The notes: generated from the sequence alone by a model not told the origin. A stretch of 64,000 nucleotides of DNA from Limnohabitans sp. 2KL-51 (GCF_003063645.1 NZ_NESJ01000001.1:62001-126000); one strand, 5' to 3'. Positions 48,109-58,637 are shown, counted from the first letter of the stretch. Numbers and translations: made by a program.

Positions 48109-48666
48109 ATGGCTGAATACCGTTTTTGCCCAATGTGTGCCCAACCTTTGGCCTGGCTCTCGCAAATGGAAGACGGGGGCGAGACGATGCGCCTGCGTTG
48201 CACCGCTTGCGACTTCACGCACTGGAACAACCCCACGCCCGTTTTGGCAGGCATTGTGCAGGTGGGTGACCAGATTTTGTTGGCCCGCAATGCGGCTTGG
48301 CCTGGGCGGCGTTTTGCGCTGATCACGGGCTTCATGGAGGCGGGCGAAACACCGGAAGAAGGTATCACCCGCGAGATTGCCGAAGAAACCAACCTGAAGG
48401 TGTCGGCCCTCAAGTTGATCGGCGTCTACGACTTCCAGCGCATGAACCAGGTGATCATTGCCTACCATGCGGTGGCTGAAGGTGAGGTGCGCTTGTCGCC
48501 CGAGTTGGCCGAGTACAAGATGTTTGATTTCAAGGACCTGATCTGCTGGCCTGCGGGCACCGGTTACGCCTTGGGCGACTGGCTGCGCACCATTGGCATC
48601 GAGCCCAAGTTCATGACTTGGGAAGAGCGTGCTGCGCAAAGTCAGGAAGTGAATCAGAGCACATGA
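48109..48666 (+). CDS. NUDIX hydrolase with N-terminal zinc ribbon
   Basis: 185 residues. A zinc ribbon (Cys7, Cys10, Cys31, Cys34) precedes a Nudix domain whose box runs GFMEAGETPEEG, then TREIAEETNL, matching GX5EX7REUXEEXGU. The layout resembles NudC-like NADH pyrophosphatases, though shorter. It probably hydrolyses a nucleoside diphosphate derivative; the substrate is unknown. It starts 14 bp after cysM, and its stop overlaps tusA (ATGA). Confidence 0.9.
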   Translation: MAEYRFCPMCAQPLAWLSQMEDGGETMRLRCTACDFTHWNNPTPVLAGIVQVGDQILLARNAAWPGRRFALITGFMEAGETPEEGITREIAEETNLKVSALKLIGVYDFQRMNQVIIAYHAVAEGEVRLSPELAEYKMFDFKDLICWPAGTGYALGDWLRTIGIEPKFMTWEERAAQSQEVNQST

Positions 48667-48893
48667 TGCACATCGACAAGGAAATTGACACCAGCGGGCT
48701 GAACTGCCCGCTGCCCATTTTGAAGGCCAAAAAGGCCCTCAATGACATGGTCAGCGGCCAGGTGCTCAAGGTGATCGCCACCGACCCGGGTGCGTGGCGA
48801 GATTTCGAGGCGTTTGCCCGCCAGACGGGCAATGAGTTGGTGATGCAGGAAAAAACCGAAACCAGCTTTGTCTTTGGCCTCAAGCGGCGCTGA
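48663..48893 (+). CDS. TusA-family sulfurtransferase
   Basis: 76 residues. The single-domain SirA/TusA fold carries the hallmark CPxP motif in GLNCPLPILKAKKAL, whose Cys carries persulfide sulfur, and VIATDPGAWRDFEAFARQTG. In the family it relays sulfur to tRNA thiolation or other acceptors. Downstream of cysM, it suggests a small sulfur-metabolism unit. The start at 48663 overlaps the Nudix stop; the next ATG (48666) is equally possible. Confidence 0.9.
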   Translation: MMHIDKEIDTSGLNCPLPILKAKKALNDMVSGQVLKVIATDPGAWRDFEAFARQTGNELVMQEKTETSFVFGLKRR

Positions 48894-49772
48894 TCAGAGA
48901 CTCAAACCCTTGAGGTACTCACGGAAAGAAGCGCCCACTTGCGGGTGCTGCAAAGCCAGTTCCACCGTGGCTTCCAAAAAGCCTTCCTTGCTGCCGCAGT
49001 CGTAGCGCTTACCTTCGTACTGGAAGGCATAGACCGCTTCGCGTTGCATCAAGCGGGCAATTGCGTCGGTCAGCTGGATCTCGCCGCCCACGCCTGTGGG
49101 CTGGTTGCGGATTTCGTCAAAAATGCCAGGAGTCAGGATGTACCGACCGGCCACGCCCATGCGTGAGGGGGCTTTGTCGGGGCTGGGCTTTTCCACAATT
49201 TGCTCGACGCGTATCAGTTGGCGACCCGCGGATTCGCCGGCCACGATGCCATAGCGCTTGACCTGATCGAGCGCTACTTCTTGCACAGCCAAAACCGAAC
49301 GGCCTTGCTTGGTATAGGCCTCAACCATCTGGGACAAGATGGACGGGCCTGCGTTGACCATCAAATCGTCGGCCAGCAGCACCGCAAAAGGCTCGTTGCC
49401 CACCAGAGGCTCGGCGCACAGCACGGCGTGGCCCAAGCCCAGCATGCGGTTTTGCCGCACATAAGCGCAAACCATGTCGTCGGGTTGCACCGAGCGAACC
49501 AACGCAAGCAACTCGTCTTTGTGCGCTGCCTCGAGTTCGCTTTCGAGTTCGTAGGCGGTGTCAAAGTGGTCTTCGATGGCCCGCTTGCTGCGACCCGTGA
49601 CAAAGATCATGTGCCGCACACCTGCCGCGTAGGCTTCTTCCACCGCGTACTGAATCAGCGGTTTATCCACGATCGGCAGCATCTCTTTGGGGGCAGCTTT
49701 GGTGGCGGGCAAAAAGCGGGTGCCGAGGCCCGCGACGGGGAAGACGGCTTTGCGGATGACGTTGTGGCTCAT
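48894..49772 (-). CDS. galU: UTP-glucose-1-phosphate uridylyltransferase
   Basis: 292 residues from the ATG at 49772, preceded by AAGGA. The nucleotidyltransferase signature is [20 protein letters not shown], with LLADDLMVN binding Mg2+ and [15 protein letters not shown] typical of GalU. It makes UDP-glucose for surface glycans. It is convergent with tusA with no gap, and 26 bp downstream of valS. Confidence 0.95.
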   Translation of the reverse strand: MSHNVIRKAVFPVAGLGTRFLPATKAAPKEMLPIVDKPLIQYAVEEAYAAGVRHMIFVTGRSKRAIEDHFDTAYELESELEAAHKDELLALVRSVQPDDMVCAYVRQNRMLGLGHAVLCAEPLVGNEPFAVLLADDLMVNAGPSILSQMVEAYTKQGRSVLAVQEVALDQVKRYGIVAGESAGRQLIRVEQIVEKPSPDKAPSRMGVAGRYILTPGIFDEIRNQPTGVGGEIQLTDAIARLMQREAVYAFQYEGKRYDCGSKEGFLEATVELALQHPQVGASFREYLKGLSL

Positions 49773-49798
49773 GGTCGATTCCTTGTCCAAGCAGGGTT

Positions 49799-52700
49799 TT
49801 AACCCATGCGTTGCAGTTGCTGGCGGATTTTGTCGAGTGTGGCGCCGAAGTCTGCCACACGCTTTTTGGTTTCGTCGAGCACCGCTGGCGGGGCTTTGGA
49901 CACAAAGGCCTCGTTGCCAAGCTTGGCGTTGGCCTTGGTGATTTCGCCTTCCAAGCGAGCGGCTTCTTTGGTCAGGCGGATTTTTTCTGCGGCGGCGTCG
50001 ACTTCGATGAACAGGCACAGGCGCGCTTCGCTCACCACGGCCACCGGTGCAGCTTGTGCCGCAGTGATCCATTCGGCTTCGGTGTCAAACACCTTGACCT
50101 CGCTCAGTTTGGCCAGTGACTGCAACACCGGCGCCACGCTTTGCATGTAAGTGGTGTCGCCCAGCACATACAGGGGCATGCGGGTGGCGGGCGAGACGTT
50201 CATCTCGCCGCGCAGGTTGCGGCAGGCATCCACCAGCGTCTTGAGCTTGGCCACATGGGCCTCGGCCGCTGTGTCGATGCGATCGGGTTGGCTCACGGGG
50301 TAGGCGGCGATGCTGACCGACTCACCCGGAAGACCCGCGACCACCGACACTTTTTGCCAGAGCTCTTCGGTGATGAACGGGATGATCGGGTGCGCCAAAC
50401 GCATGATGGTCTCGAGTGTGCGGATCAGTGTGCGACGGGTGGCGCGTTGTTGCGCGTCGTTGCCGGTGTTGATCTGCACCTTGGCGATTTCGAGGTACCA
50501 GTCGCAGAACTCGTTCCACACAAAGTCGTAAATCGTGTTGGCCACGTTGTCCAGGCGGTATTCGGCAAAACCTTTGGCCACCTCGGCTTCGACGCGTTGC
50601 AGGTGCGAGCTGATCCAGCGGTCGGCTTGGCTGAAGTCCATGTAGTCGTGCGCTGGGCCACCGGGTTGGCATTCAGCTTTGGTGTGCTTTTTCAAGCCGC
50701 AGTCTTGGCCTTCGCAGTTCATCAGCACAAAGCGGGTGGCGTTCCAGAGTTTGTTGCAGAAGTTGCGGTAACCCTCGCAGCGCTTGGAGTCGAAGTTGAT
50801 GCTGCGGCCCAAGCTGGCCAGGGCCGCAAAGGTGAAACGCAGCGCGTCAGCACCGTACGCGGGAATGCCTTCGGGGAATTCTTTTTCGGTTTGCTTGCGC
50901 ACCTTGGGGGCGGTCTCGGGCTTGCGCAGGCCCTGGGTGCGTTTGTCGAGCAATGGCTCCAAGGTGATGCCGTCGATCAGGTCCACCGGGTCGAGCACGT
51001 TGCCTTCGGACTTGCTCATCTTCTTGCCTTGGGCGTCGAGCACCAGGCCGTGGATGTAGACGTGTTTAAAGGGTACTTTGCCTGTGAAGTGCGTGGTCAT
51101 CATGATCATCCGGGCGACCCAGAAGAAGATGATGTCGTAGCCTGTCACCAGCACGCTGCTGGGGAGGTAGAGGTCGTAGTCTGTTCCGCTGGCGAGCGTG
51201 CCGGAATCGTTCTTGCCCATACTCGCTTCGCTCGCAAAGTCGCTGCGCCCGTTTCCGGCACGCTCGCCAGCTGCGTTGTGTGTGTTCTCGTCGTTGCCCC
51301 AGCCCATGGTGCTGAATGGCACCAGTGCACTGGAGTACCAGGTGTCCAGCACGTCTTCGTCGCGCTTGAGTGTTTTGCCGGGTGATACCTTGTCAGATTG
51401 TGCTTGCGCCTCGGCTTCGTTGCGGGCTACGTAAACCTTGCCGTCTTCGTCGTACCAAGCGGGAATTTGGTGGCCCCACCATAGCTGGCGACTGATGCAC
51501 CAGTCCTGAATGTTGTTCATCCACTGGTTGTAAGTGTTGACCCAGTTCTCGGGCACAAAGCTCACTTCGCCGGACTGCACCGCGTCGATGGCTTTTTGCG
51601 CGATGCTCTTTCCGGTGGCGTCGCCTTGGCCGACTTGGTTCATGGCCACAAACCATTGGTCGGTCAGCATGGGCTCAATCACCTGGCCGGTGCGGGCGCA
51701 TCGCGGCACCATGAGTTTGTGTTTCTTCACCTCGACCAAAGCGCCTGCTGCTTCGAGGTCGGCCACCACAGCCTTGCGGGCCACGAAGCGGTCAAGGCCT
51801 CGGTATTTTTCGGGTGCGTTGGTGTTGATGGTCGCGTCCAGATTCAACACGCAAATCAGGGCCAGCTTGTGGCGTTGGCCGACTTGGTAGTCGTTGGTGT
51901 CGTGCGCGGGCGTGACCTTGACCACGCCGGTGCCGAAGTCTTTGTCCACATAATCGTCGGCGATTACGGGGATGGTGCGGCCGCACAAAGGCAAGTTGAC
52001 CTGCTGGCCTATGAGGTGTTTGTAGCGCTCGTCTTCGGGGTGCACCATCACGGCCACGTCGCCCAGCAGGGTTTCGGGGCGGGTGGTGGCCACGGTCAGG
52101 CTGCCAGAGCCCGCAGCCGCAAGGCTGCCGTCCGGGTCCACCAAGTCATAACGGATGTGCCACATCGAGCCGTCTTCTTCGGCGCTTTCCACTTCAAGAT
52201 CAGACACCGCGCTTTGCAACACCGGGTCCCAGTTCACAAGACGTTTGCCACGGTAAATCAGGCCTTGCTCATACAGTTGCACAAAGGTTTCGGTCACGGT
52301 CTTGGACAGCTTGGGGTCCATCGTGAAGTATTCGCGGCTCCAGTCCACGCTGTCGCCCATGCGGCGCATTTGGCTGGTGATGGTGCTGCCGGACTCTTCT
52401 TTCCACTCCCAGACCTTGCTCACAAAGTTCTTGCGCGCTTCGGCCGGTGTGGGGCCCATGTCGTGGCGGCTGATGCCTTTGGCCTGCAACTGGCGCTCCA
52501 CCACGATCTGCGTAGCGATGCCCGCGTGGTCGGTGCCCGGAATCCAGGCGGTGTTGTGGCCCAGCATGCGGTGGTAGCGGGTCAACGAGTCCATGATGGT
52601 CTGGTTGAACGCATGGCCCATGTGGAGCGTGCCCGTCACATTGGGCGGCGGCAGCTGGATGGAGAAGGCGGGCGCGTCGGTCGTTGGCGCACCCGTTCCG

Positions 52701-52834
52701 CGAAAACCGGCCACGCCATAGCCGCGTTTTTCCCACTCGGGGCCCCAATGGGCTTCCAGGGCGGCGGGCTCGAACGATTTGGACAGGCTGTTTAAGCCAG
52801 GTTGTTCGAGGGGGATGGCGGGGGCGTTGCTCAT
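49799..52834 (-). CDS. valS: valyl-tRNA synthetase with an in-frame palindromic insertion
   Basis: 1,011 residues, against about 950 in E. coli. Class I motifs: HMGH at 71-74 (HIGH box) and KMSKSEGN near 605. The CP1 editing domain lies between, then the anticodon-binding domain and a C-terminal coiled coil ([20 protein letters not shown]). It charges tRNA-Val and edits Thr-tRNA. Residues 522-549 are encoded by an 84-bp stem-loop element not expected in the family; it lies just before the conserved [20 protein letters not shown]. The frame is intact, so the enzyme should be made, with an extra loop in the catalytic domain. Confidence 0.95.
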   Translation of the reverse strand: MSNAPAIPLEQPGLNSLSKSFEPAALEAHWGPEWEKRGYGVAGFRGTGAPTTDAPAFSIQLPPPNVTGTLHMGHAFNQTIMDSLTRYHRMLGHNTAWIPGTDHAGIATQIVVERQLQAKGISRHDMGPTPAEARKNFVSKVWEWKEESGSTITSQMRRMGDSVDWSREYFTMDPKLSKTVTETFVQLYEQGLIYRGKRLVNWDPVLQSAVSDLEVESAEEDGSMWHIRYDLVDPDGSLAAAGSGSLTVATTRPETLLGDVAVMVHPEDERYKHLIGQQVNLPLCGRTIPVIADDYVDKDFGTGVVKVTPAHDTNDYQVGQRHKLALICVLNLDATINTNAPEKYRGLDRFVARKAVVADLEAAGALVEVKKHKLMVPRCARTGQVIEPMLTDQWFVAMNQVGQGDATGKSIAQKAIDAVQSGEVSFVPENWVNTYNQWMNNIQDWCISRQLWWGHQIPAWYDEDGKVYVARNEAEAQAQSDKVSPGKTLKRDEDVLDTWYSSALVPFSTMGWGNDENTHNAAGERAGNGRSDFASEASMGKNDSGTLASGTDYDLYLPSSVLVTGYDIIFFWVARMIMMTTHFTGKVPFKHVYIHGLVLDAQGKKMSKSEGNVLDPVDLIDGITLEPLLDKRTQGLRKPETAPKVRKQTEKEFPEGIPAYGADALRFTFAALASLGRSINFDSKRCEGYRNFCNKLWNATRFVLMNCEGQDCGLKKHTKAECQPGGPAHDYMDFSQADRWISSHLQRVEAEVAKGFAEYRLDNVANTIYDFVWNEFCDWYLEIAKVQINTGNDAQQRATRRTLIRTLETIMRLAHPIIPFITEELWQKVSVVAGLPGESVSIAAYPVSQPDRIDTAAEAHVAKLKTLVDACRNLRGEMNVSPATRMPLYVLGDTTYMQSVAPVLQSLAKLSEVKVFDTEAEWITAAQAAPVAVVSEARLCLFIEVDAAAEKIRLTKEAARLEGEITKANAKLGNEAFVSKAPPAVLDETKKRVADFGATLDKIRQQLQRMG
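51188..51271. repeat. 84-bp palindromic element inserted in frame within valS
   Basis: GCTGGCGAGCGTGCCGGAA (51188-51206) and TTCCGGCACGCTCGCCAGC (51253-51271) are perfect 19-bp inverted arms around a 46-bp loop. The length is 28 codons exactly, and the element starts and ends on valS codon boundaries. The encoded peptide starts [12 protein letters not shown] and ends NDSGTLAS. The loop, read on the valS strand, holds TTTGCGAGCGAAGCGAGTA, similar to the TTGCGAG(GA)GCGAAGCGA core of the intergenic repeats at 19.7-23.7 kb. Confidence 0.85.
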
Positions 52835-53160
52835 GGCGGACTTTTCAAAAAGAAAACGGCAGCTCAGCAGATGCCGTGTGGGACCTTATGTGGCCCAAAT
52901 CGATGATTTTACCCAGCCATACGAGCCTTTCGCTGTGACTGTCAGACCCGTTTTCGGGTTTCTGGCCAGTGGACGCTCTCGCTGAAAGACAGGGCATACC
53001 TGATTAGTAGATATTTATCAAACGAGTCGTTCAATAGTATTGGCCAATCAATGCCATTGCATCAATCTATTGGGCAGACTGGGTGGTACAGAGTTAACCT
53101 ACGTCGTCACTGGCGATTTTGCCAGGGCAACCTCACGTTTAACCCCACTAGGAGATATCC
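52835..53160. promoter_or_regulatory. valS / rubrerythrin divergent intergenic region
   Basis: No coding sequence is evident in this 326-bp gap. An A/T-rich patch at 53000-53045 holds the short palindrome CAATAGTATTG (53032-53042). GGAG (53151-53154) is the rubrerythrin Shine-Dalgarno. I could not assign a -35/-10 pair or a peroxide-regulator site with confidence. Confidence 0.4.
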
Positions 53161-53583
53161 ATGGCAGCACTCAAAGGCTCGCGCACGGAACAATGCCTGA
53201 AAGACGCCTTCGCAGGCGAATCCCAGGCCAACCGTCGCTATTTGTACTTCGCGAACAAAGCGGACGTTGAAGGTCAGAACGACGTGGCAGCCCTGTTCCG
53301 TTCCACCGCTGAAGGTGAAACAGGTCACGCCCACGGTCACCTGGAGTTCCTGGAGCAATCCGGCGACCCAGCCACTGGCATGCCCATCGGCCCGACACGC
53401 GACAACCTGGCTTCGGCTGTGGCTGGCGAAACCCACGAGTACACCGACATGTACCCTGGCATGGCCAAAACCGCCCGCGAAGAAGGTTTCGACGAAGTCG
53501 CTGACTGGTTCGAGACTCTGGCCAAGGCTGAGCGTTCACACGCCAACCGCTTCCAGAAAGCTTTGAACGAAATGGTGGATTGA
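53161..53583 (+). CDS. rubrerythrin-type diiron protein (no rubredoxin domain)
   Basis: 140 residues. A four-helix bundle with the ferritin-like ligands: Glu in [14 protein letters not shown], ExxH in [18 protein letters not shown], Glu in [15 protein letters not shown], and ExxH in [12 protein letters not shown]. The C-terminal rubredoxin domain of classical rubrerythrins is missing, so an external electron donor is needed. The family reduces peroxide. It precedes a CCG iron-sulfur protein and a DUF3501 gene; a terminator lies between, but this gene order recurs in many proteobacteria. Confidence 0.92.
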   Translation: MAALKGSRTEQCLKDAFAGESQANRRYLYFANKADVEGQNDVAALFRSTAEGETGHAHGHLEFLEQSGDPATGMPIGPTRDNLASAVAGETHEYTDMYPGMAKTAREEGFDEVADWFETLAKAERSHANRFQKALNEMVD

Positions 53584-53602
53584 TTCCCCCGTTTCTTCAG
53601 CC

Positions 53603-53633
53603 CGCTGCGCTGAAAAGTGCAGCGGGTTTTTCT
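53603..53633 (+). terminator. intrinsic terminator after rubrerythrin
   Basis: CCCGCTGC (53603-53610) pairs with GCAGCGGG (53621-53628), followed by TTTTT. Confidence 0.88.
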
Positions 53634-53692
53634 CAGGGCTCTGGCTGCAGAGTCTTCAGAAAAACCCCACAAAATTCCCAATGGAGCACCCC

Positions 53693-55042
53693 ATGGCCAA
53701 AGAAGGCAACCTCGAAGCCCCCACCAGGCACGCGCTAGCCTGGCAGACCCCGGACTTTTACAACGAAGAAAAATGCTTCGATGAACTTGAGCGCATTTTT
53801 GACATTTGCCACGGTTGCCGCCGCTGCGTGAGCTTGTGTGGTTCTTTCCCTACCTTGTTTGACCTGGTGGACGAGAGCAGCACCATGGAAGTCGATGGCG
53901 TGGACAAGAAGGACTACTGGAAAGTGGTGGACCAGTGCTTCATGTGCGACCTGTGCTACATGACCAAGTGCCCCTACACACCGCCCCACGAGTGGAACCT
54001 GGACTTCCCGCACACCATGCTGCGGGCCAAGGCCATCAAGTTCAAAAACGGCGAAGTGGGTGCGGCTGAAAAGTTCCTCGCTTCTACCGACACGCACGGC
54101 TCTTTTGCGGGCATCCCGATCGTGGTGCAAGCCATCAACGCCATCAACAAAACCGAAGCGGCGCGCAGCGTCATGGAAAGCGTGGCGGGCGTGGACAAAA
54201 ACGCCTGGTTGCCTTCTTTGGCCACTAAAAAATTCCGTTCCAGTGCCCCTGATGCCCAGGCTGTCACTGTGGTGGATGGCGAGAAAACACCCGGCAAAGT
54301 GGCGATCTATTCCACCTGCTACATCAACTACAACGAGCCTGGCATTGGCCATGACCTGCTGAAGATCCTCGACCACAACGACATCCCGTATGTGCTGGTC
54401 GAGAAAGAAAAATGCTGCGGCATGCCCAAGCTGGAGTTGGGCGATCTGGACTCGGTGAAGGACTCCAAAGAAGCCAACATCCCGGTGCTGGCCAAATACG
54501 CCAAAGATGGTTTTGCGATCATGGCGGCGGTGCCCAGTTGCGCACTGATGTTCAAGCAAGAGATTCCGCTGATGTTCCCCGATTGTGCCGACACCCAGTT
54601 GGTCAAAGACGCGATGTGGGACCCGTTTGAATACTTCATGGCCCGCAAGCGCGATGGTCTGCTCAAGACCGAGTTTCCGCAAAAACTGGGCAATGTGAGC
54701 TACCAGATTCCTTGCCACGGCCGGGTGCAAAACATCGGCAAAAAGACCGAGGAAATGCTCAAGATGATTCCGGATACCCAGATCAACACCATCGAGCGCT
54801 GCTCGGGCCACGCCGGCACGTACGGCGTGAAAAAAGGCTCACACGAGATGGCGATGAAGATCGGCAAGCCAGTCTTCAAGGCCATGGCCACTATGAAAGA
54901 CGGCTCCAAGCCCGACTTCATCAGCTCCGACTGTCCGCTGGGCGGCCACCACATTGCCCAAGGCTTTGAGGTCAATGGCCTGGGCGCCCCCGAACTGAAC
55001 CACCCCTTGACCTTGGTGCGCAAAGCCTACGGTCTCAAATAA
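53693..55042 (+). CDS. CCG-domain iron-sulfur oxidoreductase (HdrB/GlpC/GlcF-like)
   Basis: 449 residues from the ATG at 53693, since GGAG lies just upstream; ATG at 53681 is in frame. Two 4Fe-4S sets come first ([11 protein letters not shown] and [12 protein letters not shown] with further Cys). Two CCG-type domains follow ([23 protein letters not shown] with [10 protein letters not shown]), as in HdrB and GlpC. It likely passes electrons between a flavoenzyme and another acceptor. The neighbours rubrerythrin and DUF3501 suggest a role in peroxide reduction, with this protein as electron donor (inference). Confidence 0.85.
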   Translation: MAKEGNLEAPTRHALAWQTPDFYNEEKCFDELERIFDICHGCRRCVSLCGSFPTLFDLVDESSTMEVDGVDKKDYWKVVDQCFMCDLCYMTKCPYTPPHEWNLDFPHTMLRAKAIKFKNGEVGAAEKFLASTDTHGSFAGIPIVVQAINAINKTEAARSVMESVAGVDKNAWLPSLATKKFRSSAPDAQAVTVVDGEKTPGKVAIYSTCYINYNEPGIGHDLLKILDHNDIPYVLVEKEKCCGMPKLELGDLDSVKDSKEANIPVLAKYAKDGFAIMAAVPSCALMFKQEIPLMFPDCADTQLVKDAMWDPFEYFMARKRDGLLKTEFPQKLGNVSYQIPCHGRVQNIGKKTEEMLKMIPDTQINTIERCSGHAGTYGVKKGSHEMAMKIGKPVFKAMATMKDGSKPDFISSDCPLGGHHIAQGFEVNGLGAPELNHPLTLVRKAYGLK

Positions 55043-55053
55043 GGAAAACCGTC

Positions 55054-55644
55054 ATGCAACTGACCGGAAAAATCACACCCGAGACCTTGATGTCTTTGGA
55101 GGCCTACACCAAGTGGCGCAAGGTCCACAAGCCCCAAGTCATTGCCCACCGCAAGCTGCGCAGCGTGCGTCTGGGTGAGCACATCAACATGCAGTTTGAG
55201 AGCGAAACCACGATCCGCTATCAAATTCAGGAGATGCTGCGCATCGAAAAAGTGTTCGAAGAAGAGGGCATCCTGCAAGAGATCGAGGCCTATGCCCCAC
55301 TGGTGCCGGACGGCAGCAACTGGAAGGCCACCATGATGATCGAGTACACCGACATCAACGAACGCAAGCGCGAACTGGCCAAGCTGATTGGCGTAGAAGA
55401 CCGCATGTTTGTCGAGGTCGAAGGCCATGGCCGCGTGTATGCGATTGCTGACGAAGACCTGGACCGCGAGACCGACGAAAAAACCTCGGCCGTGCACTTT
55501 GTGCGCTTTGAGCTGAAGCCTGCAATGTCCGCAGCGGTCAAGGCCGGTGCAGGCGTCAAGATGGGCTGTGACCACACACACTACCCCTCGCACATCGATG
55601 TTTCTCCAGACACACTGGCCAGCTTGGCAGGTGACTTGAAGTAA
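55054..55644 (+). CDS. DUF3501 family protein
   Basis: 196 residues, 11 bp after the iron-sulfur gene. It contains SLEAYTKWRKVHKPQVIAHR, RSVRLGEHINMQFESETTIR, QIQEMLRIEKVFEEEGILQE and GCDHTHYP near the C-terminus. These fit DUF3501, a soluble family of unknown function found next to CCG iron-sulfur proteins and rubrerythrin. The Cys-Asp-His and nearby His could bind metal. No signal peptide or membrane segment. Confidence 0.85.
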   Translation: MQLTGKITPETLMSLEAYTKWRKVHKPQVIAHRKLRSVRLGEHINMQFESETTIRYQIQEMLRIEKVFEEEGILQEIEAYAPLVPDGSNWKATMMIEYTDINERKRELAKLIGVEDRMFVEVEGHGRVYAIADEDLDRETDEKTSAVHFVRFELKPAMSAAVKAGAGVKMGCDHTHYPSHIDVSPDTLASLAGDLK

Positions 55645-55667
55645 GTCTCGCAGCCCGTTCTGGCTTG

Positions 55668-55706
55668 ACCCTGCCGTGGCGTATGCGCTGCTGCAGGGTT
55701 TTTGTT
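55668..55706 (+). terminator. intrinsic terminator after DUF3501 gene
   Basis: ACCCTGC (55668-55674) pairs with GCAGGGT (55693-55699), then TTTTTG and a further T-run. Confidence 0.75.
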
Positions 55707-55784
55707 TTTTGGGGTCAGTGATCGCTGTTCAGACCTTTCGCGGTGCAAGGCAGGCTCCGTGTGGGCGCTACCTGTCGCGCCAAG

Positions 55785-56408
55785 TCAAAGGCCCAGCAGT
55801 GCTGGATCGCCTTGACCGAGCCTGAGCACTTCGGGGGCGTCTGCGCTCATGTCGATCACGGTGGTGGGCTCCAAAGAGCAGGCGCCTGCATCGATGACCG
55901 CGCCCACTTGGTGTTCCAGCCGTTCTCGTATTTCTTCCGGGTCGTTCAGCGGCATTGCTTCGCCGGGCATGATGAGCGTGGCGGCCAACAGCGGCGCGCC
56001 GTGCAGGGCAAGCAGTTCCTGCAGCACTTTGTGATCGGGCACCCTCAGGCCGATGGTTTTGCGTTGCGGGTGGCTGACCCTGCGCGGCACTTCCTTGGTG
56101 GCTTCCAGAATAAAGGTGAAAGGCCCGGGGGTGGCTTGTTTGATGGCCCGAAATTGCCAGTTATCCACCCGCGCGTAATTGGCCAACTCGCTCAGGTCGC
56201 GGCACAGCAGCGTCAGGTGGTGTTTCTCGTCCACAGCGCGGATGCGGCGCAATTGGTCAGCAGCGGTTTTATCGTCCAGGTGGCAGACCAGGGCGTAGCT
56301 GGAATCGGTGGGCACGGCCAAAACGCTGCCCTGGTTGAGCAGTTGCACGGCTTGCTTGAGTAAACGCGCTTGCGGGTTGTCGGGGTGAACGCTGAAAAAC
56401 TGGGCCAT
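55785..56408 (-). CDS. Sua5/YciO/YrdC-domain protein (YciO-like)
   Basis: 207 residues from the ATG at 56408. The YrdC fold shows PTDSSYALVCHLDDKTAADQ, HHLTLLCRDLSELANYARVD, PGPFTFILEATKEVPRR and TIGLRVPDHKVLQELL. It binds RNA and nucleotide; the best-known members make threonylcarbamoyl-AMP for tRNA t6A, but YciO-type paralogues such as this (no C-terminal Sua5 domain) have an unsettled role. Last of a three-gene minus-strand cluster. Confidence 0.88.
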   Translation of the reverse strand: MAQFFSVHPDNPQARLLKQAVQLLNQGSVLAVPTDSSYALVCHLDDKTAADQLRRIRAVDEKHHLTLLCRDLSELANYARVDNWQFRAIKQATPGPFTFILEATKEVPRRVSHPQRKTIGLRVPDHKVLQELLALHGAPLLAATLIMPGEAMPLNDPEEIRERLEHQVGAVIDAGACSLEPTTVIDMSADAPEVLRLGQGDPALLGL

Positions 56409-56488
56409 GGGTCTCAACAGTCGAAGTTCAGTACCGAGCAGTATGCGACACAGATGAGGCCAAAGCCCCGCAACGCAAGCGCGAAGAC

Positions 56489-57385
56489 TCAGGATTGTGC
56501 TGGAGGGATGGCGACGCGGTTCTCTCGCAGCGTGAGCCAAGCCCCCAAAGCCCCGCACAGCGCGACCAGGCCCATGCCCATGAAGGTCCATTGGTCAGGC
56601 AGGTGGTTGAAGACCAGCCAGCCGCCCAGCACGGCAAAGCCAATTTGGCTGTACATGTAGGGCGTGAGGGTGGCTGCCGGGGCGCGGCCGTAGGCCAGGA
56701 TCAACAGAAAGTGCCCAATCGAGGCGAGCACGCCCATCAAGAGCAATTGGAGCCATACGGTCCAGTCATTGGGCATTTCCCAGACAAAAGGCAGGATGAG
56801 GGTGGCCAAGGCCGTGCCGATCCAGCCGGTATAAAAGTGGGTGGTGATGGGGTCCTCGGTTTTGGACATTTTGCTGGTCAGCAGCTGAAAGCCGGAGTTG
56901 GTACCCACCAACATCAGGGGCAACAGTACGGTCCAGTCAAAGTGCTGGCTGCCGGGGCGGATGATGATCAGGGTGCCGATGAAGCCGCCCAGCACCAGCA
57001 ACCAGCGCAGCGGACGAATTTTTTCCTTCAGCATCCAGGCCGCAAGCAAGGTGATGACCAAGGGGGCCAGCAGCGTGATGGCAGTGAATTCGCCCACAGG
57101 CATGTACTTGAGGCTCAAAAAGGCCAGGATGCTGCAGGCAAACAGCAGCAGGCCGCGTGCCAATTGAAAGCGCGGGTGCAGGGTGCGCAAGATTTGGCTG
57201 CCACGGCCTGGCCAGACGACGATCGTGGTGATGACGGCCTGAATGGCGTAGCGGAACCACAGCGCCACCAGCACCGACAGGCCCGCGCTGACGTGCCGGG
57301 TGGTGGTGTCCAGCGTGGCGAAGCACGCGGTGGCCAGAACGGCAAAACCGATGCCGTGCAGCGCATTGGCCTTTAAAGAATTCAC
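56489..57385 (-). CDS. EamA/DMT-family membrane transporter
   Basis: 298 residues, ten hydrophobic helices in two repeats of five (EamA x2): ATACFATLDTTTRHVSAG, FLSLKYMPVGEFTAITLLAP, LLLMGVLASIGHFLLILAYG. It is an inner-membrane carrier for a metabolite of unknown identity. Its start overlaps the stop of the PHP phosphatase gene (ATGA), so the two are coupled. Confidence 0.9.
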   Translation of the reverse strand: MNSLKANALHGIGFAVLATACFATLDTTTRHVSAGLSVLVALWFRYAIQAVITTIVVWPGRGSQILRTLHPRFQLARGLLLFACSILAFLSLKYMPVGEFTAITLLAPLVITLLAAWMLKEKIRPLRWLLVLGGFIGTLIIIRPGSQHFDWTVLLPLMLVGTNSGFQLLTSKMSKTEDPITTHFYTGWIGTALATLILPFVWEMPNDWTVWLQLLLMGVLASIGHFLLILAYGRAPAATLTPYMYSQIGFAVLGGWLVFNHLPDQWTFMGMGLVALCGALGAWLTLRENRVAIPPAQS

Positions 57386-58227
57386 TGAACGCGGTCAGTC
57401 AGCAGTTCCCAAACAGGGGTCAGTTGGCCAGGCAAGAAGGGCAGGGTGCCCAAGTCGATCCGGCTTTCGGTGGGGCTGTGAAAGTCACTGCCACGAGAGG
57501 CCGCCAAGTTGAATTCGAGCGCGGTTTCTGCGTAGCGTACTGCGTCGGGAGATGAGTGGCTGCCGGTAACGACCTCGACGCCGCGCCCACCGTGCGCTTT
57601 GAATTCACTGAACAGCGCGTACTCCTCGTTGGGGCTAAAGCCGTAGCGCGCCGGGTGGGCGATGATGGCCATGCCGCCGGCATCGGTGATCCATTGCACG
57701 GCTTCTTGCAGGCGTGCCCAGCGGTGCGGCACGTAGCCGGGTTTGCCTTCGGTCAGGTATTTGCGAAATACTTCCGAGGTGTCGCTGCACACGCCAGTGT
57801 CGACCAGGTGCCGCGCAAAGTGGGTGCGTGAAATCAATTCCGGGTTGCCTACATAGCGCAACGCGCCTTCGTAGCAGTTGGGGATGCCGACTTTGGCCAG
57901 GCCCTCTGACATTTCCTGAGCGCGTTCACTGCGGCCGCCTCGGGTGCGGCGCAGGCCTTCGACCAAGGCGTTGTTGTGCGCGTCGAAACCCAGGCCCACA
58001 ATGTGCACCGTCTGGTGGGCAAAGGTGACCGAAATTTCGGTGCCTGTGAGGTAGGGCAGGCCTTGCGCACGGGCCGCAGCCAGGGCGCGTTCTTGGCCAG
58101 CCACTTCGTCGTGGTCGGTCAGCGCCCACAGTTCCACGCCGTTGGTTTTGGCGCGCTCGGCCAAGGCTTCGGGGGTGAGGGTGCCGTCAGAGATGACGGA
58201 GTGGCAGTGCAGGTCGGCGTTCATCAT
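57382..58227 (-). CDS. PHP-domain phosphoesterase (3',5'-nucleoside bisphosphate phosphatase, YciV/RnaseAM type)
   Basis: 281 residues; ATG at 58227 or the adjacent ATG at 58224. The PHP metal-binding motifs are in order: ADLHCHSVISDG, LTDHDEVAG, GTEISV, ISRTHFARHLV, IIAHPARY, and SRGSDFHSP. Relatives in betaproteobacteria and E. coli hydrolyse pAp and short RNA 5' ends. The order PHP-transporter-YrdC-like gene is a compact minus-strand operon. Confidence 0.92.
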   Translation of the reverse strand: MMNADLHCHSVISDGTLTPEALAERAKTNGVELWALTDHDEVAGQERALAAARAQGLPYLTGTEISVTFAHQTVHIVGLGFDAHNNALVEGLRRTRGGRSERAQEMSEGLAKVGIPNCYEGALRYVGNPELISRTHFARHLVDTGVCSDTSEVFRKYLTEGKPGYVPHRWARLQEAVQWITDAGGMAIIAHPARYGFSPNEEYALFSEFKAHGGRGVEVVTGSHSSPDAVRYAETALEFNLAASRGSDFHSPTESRIDLGTLPFLPGQLTPVWELLTDRVQ

Positions 58228-58346
58228 GCAATCTATTTTAGGCGCATGCCGCCGGGACAGTGCGGCTTGTGGGGTCATTGGGCATGCGAGGCCCAGGGGC
58301 CTGTAACAGCCCTGCAGTTTCTCGGGCTCAGACCTGTGGCCGATAA

Positions 58347-58637
<291 letters not shown>

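Noticed and set aside
50141-52795. Long plus-strand frames opposite valS
   Set aside because: Mirror frames of a strongly coding gene; His/Val/Gly-rich with no domains.
53000-53060. OxyR-like site upstream of rubrerythrin
   Set aside because: Only fragments resembling ATAG/CTAT were seen, with wrong spacing; not supportable by eye.
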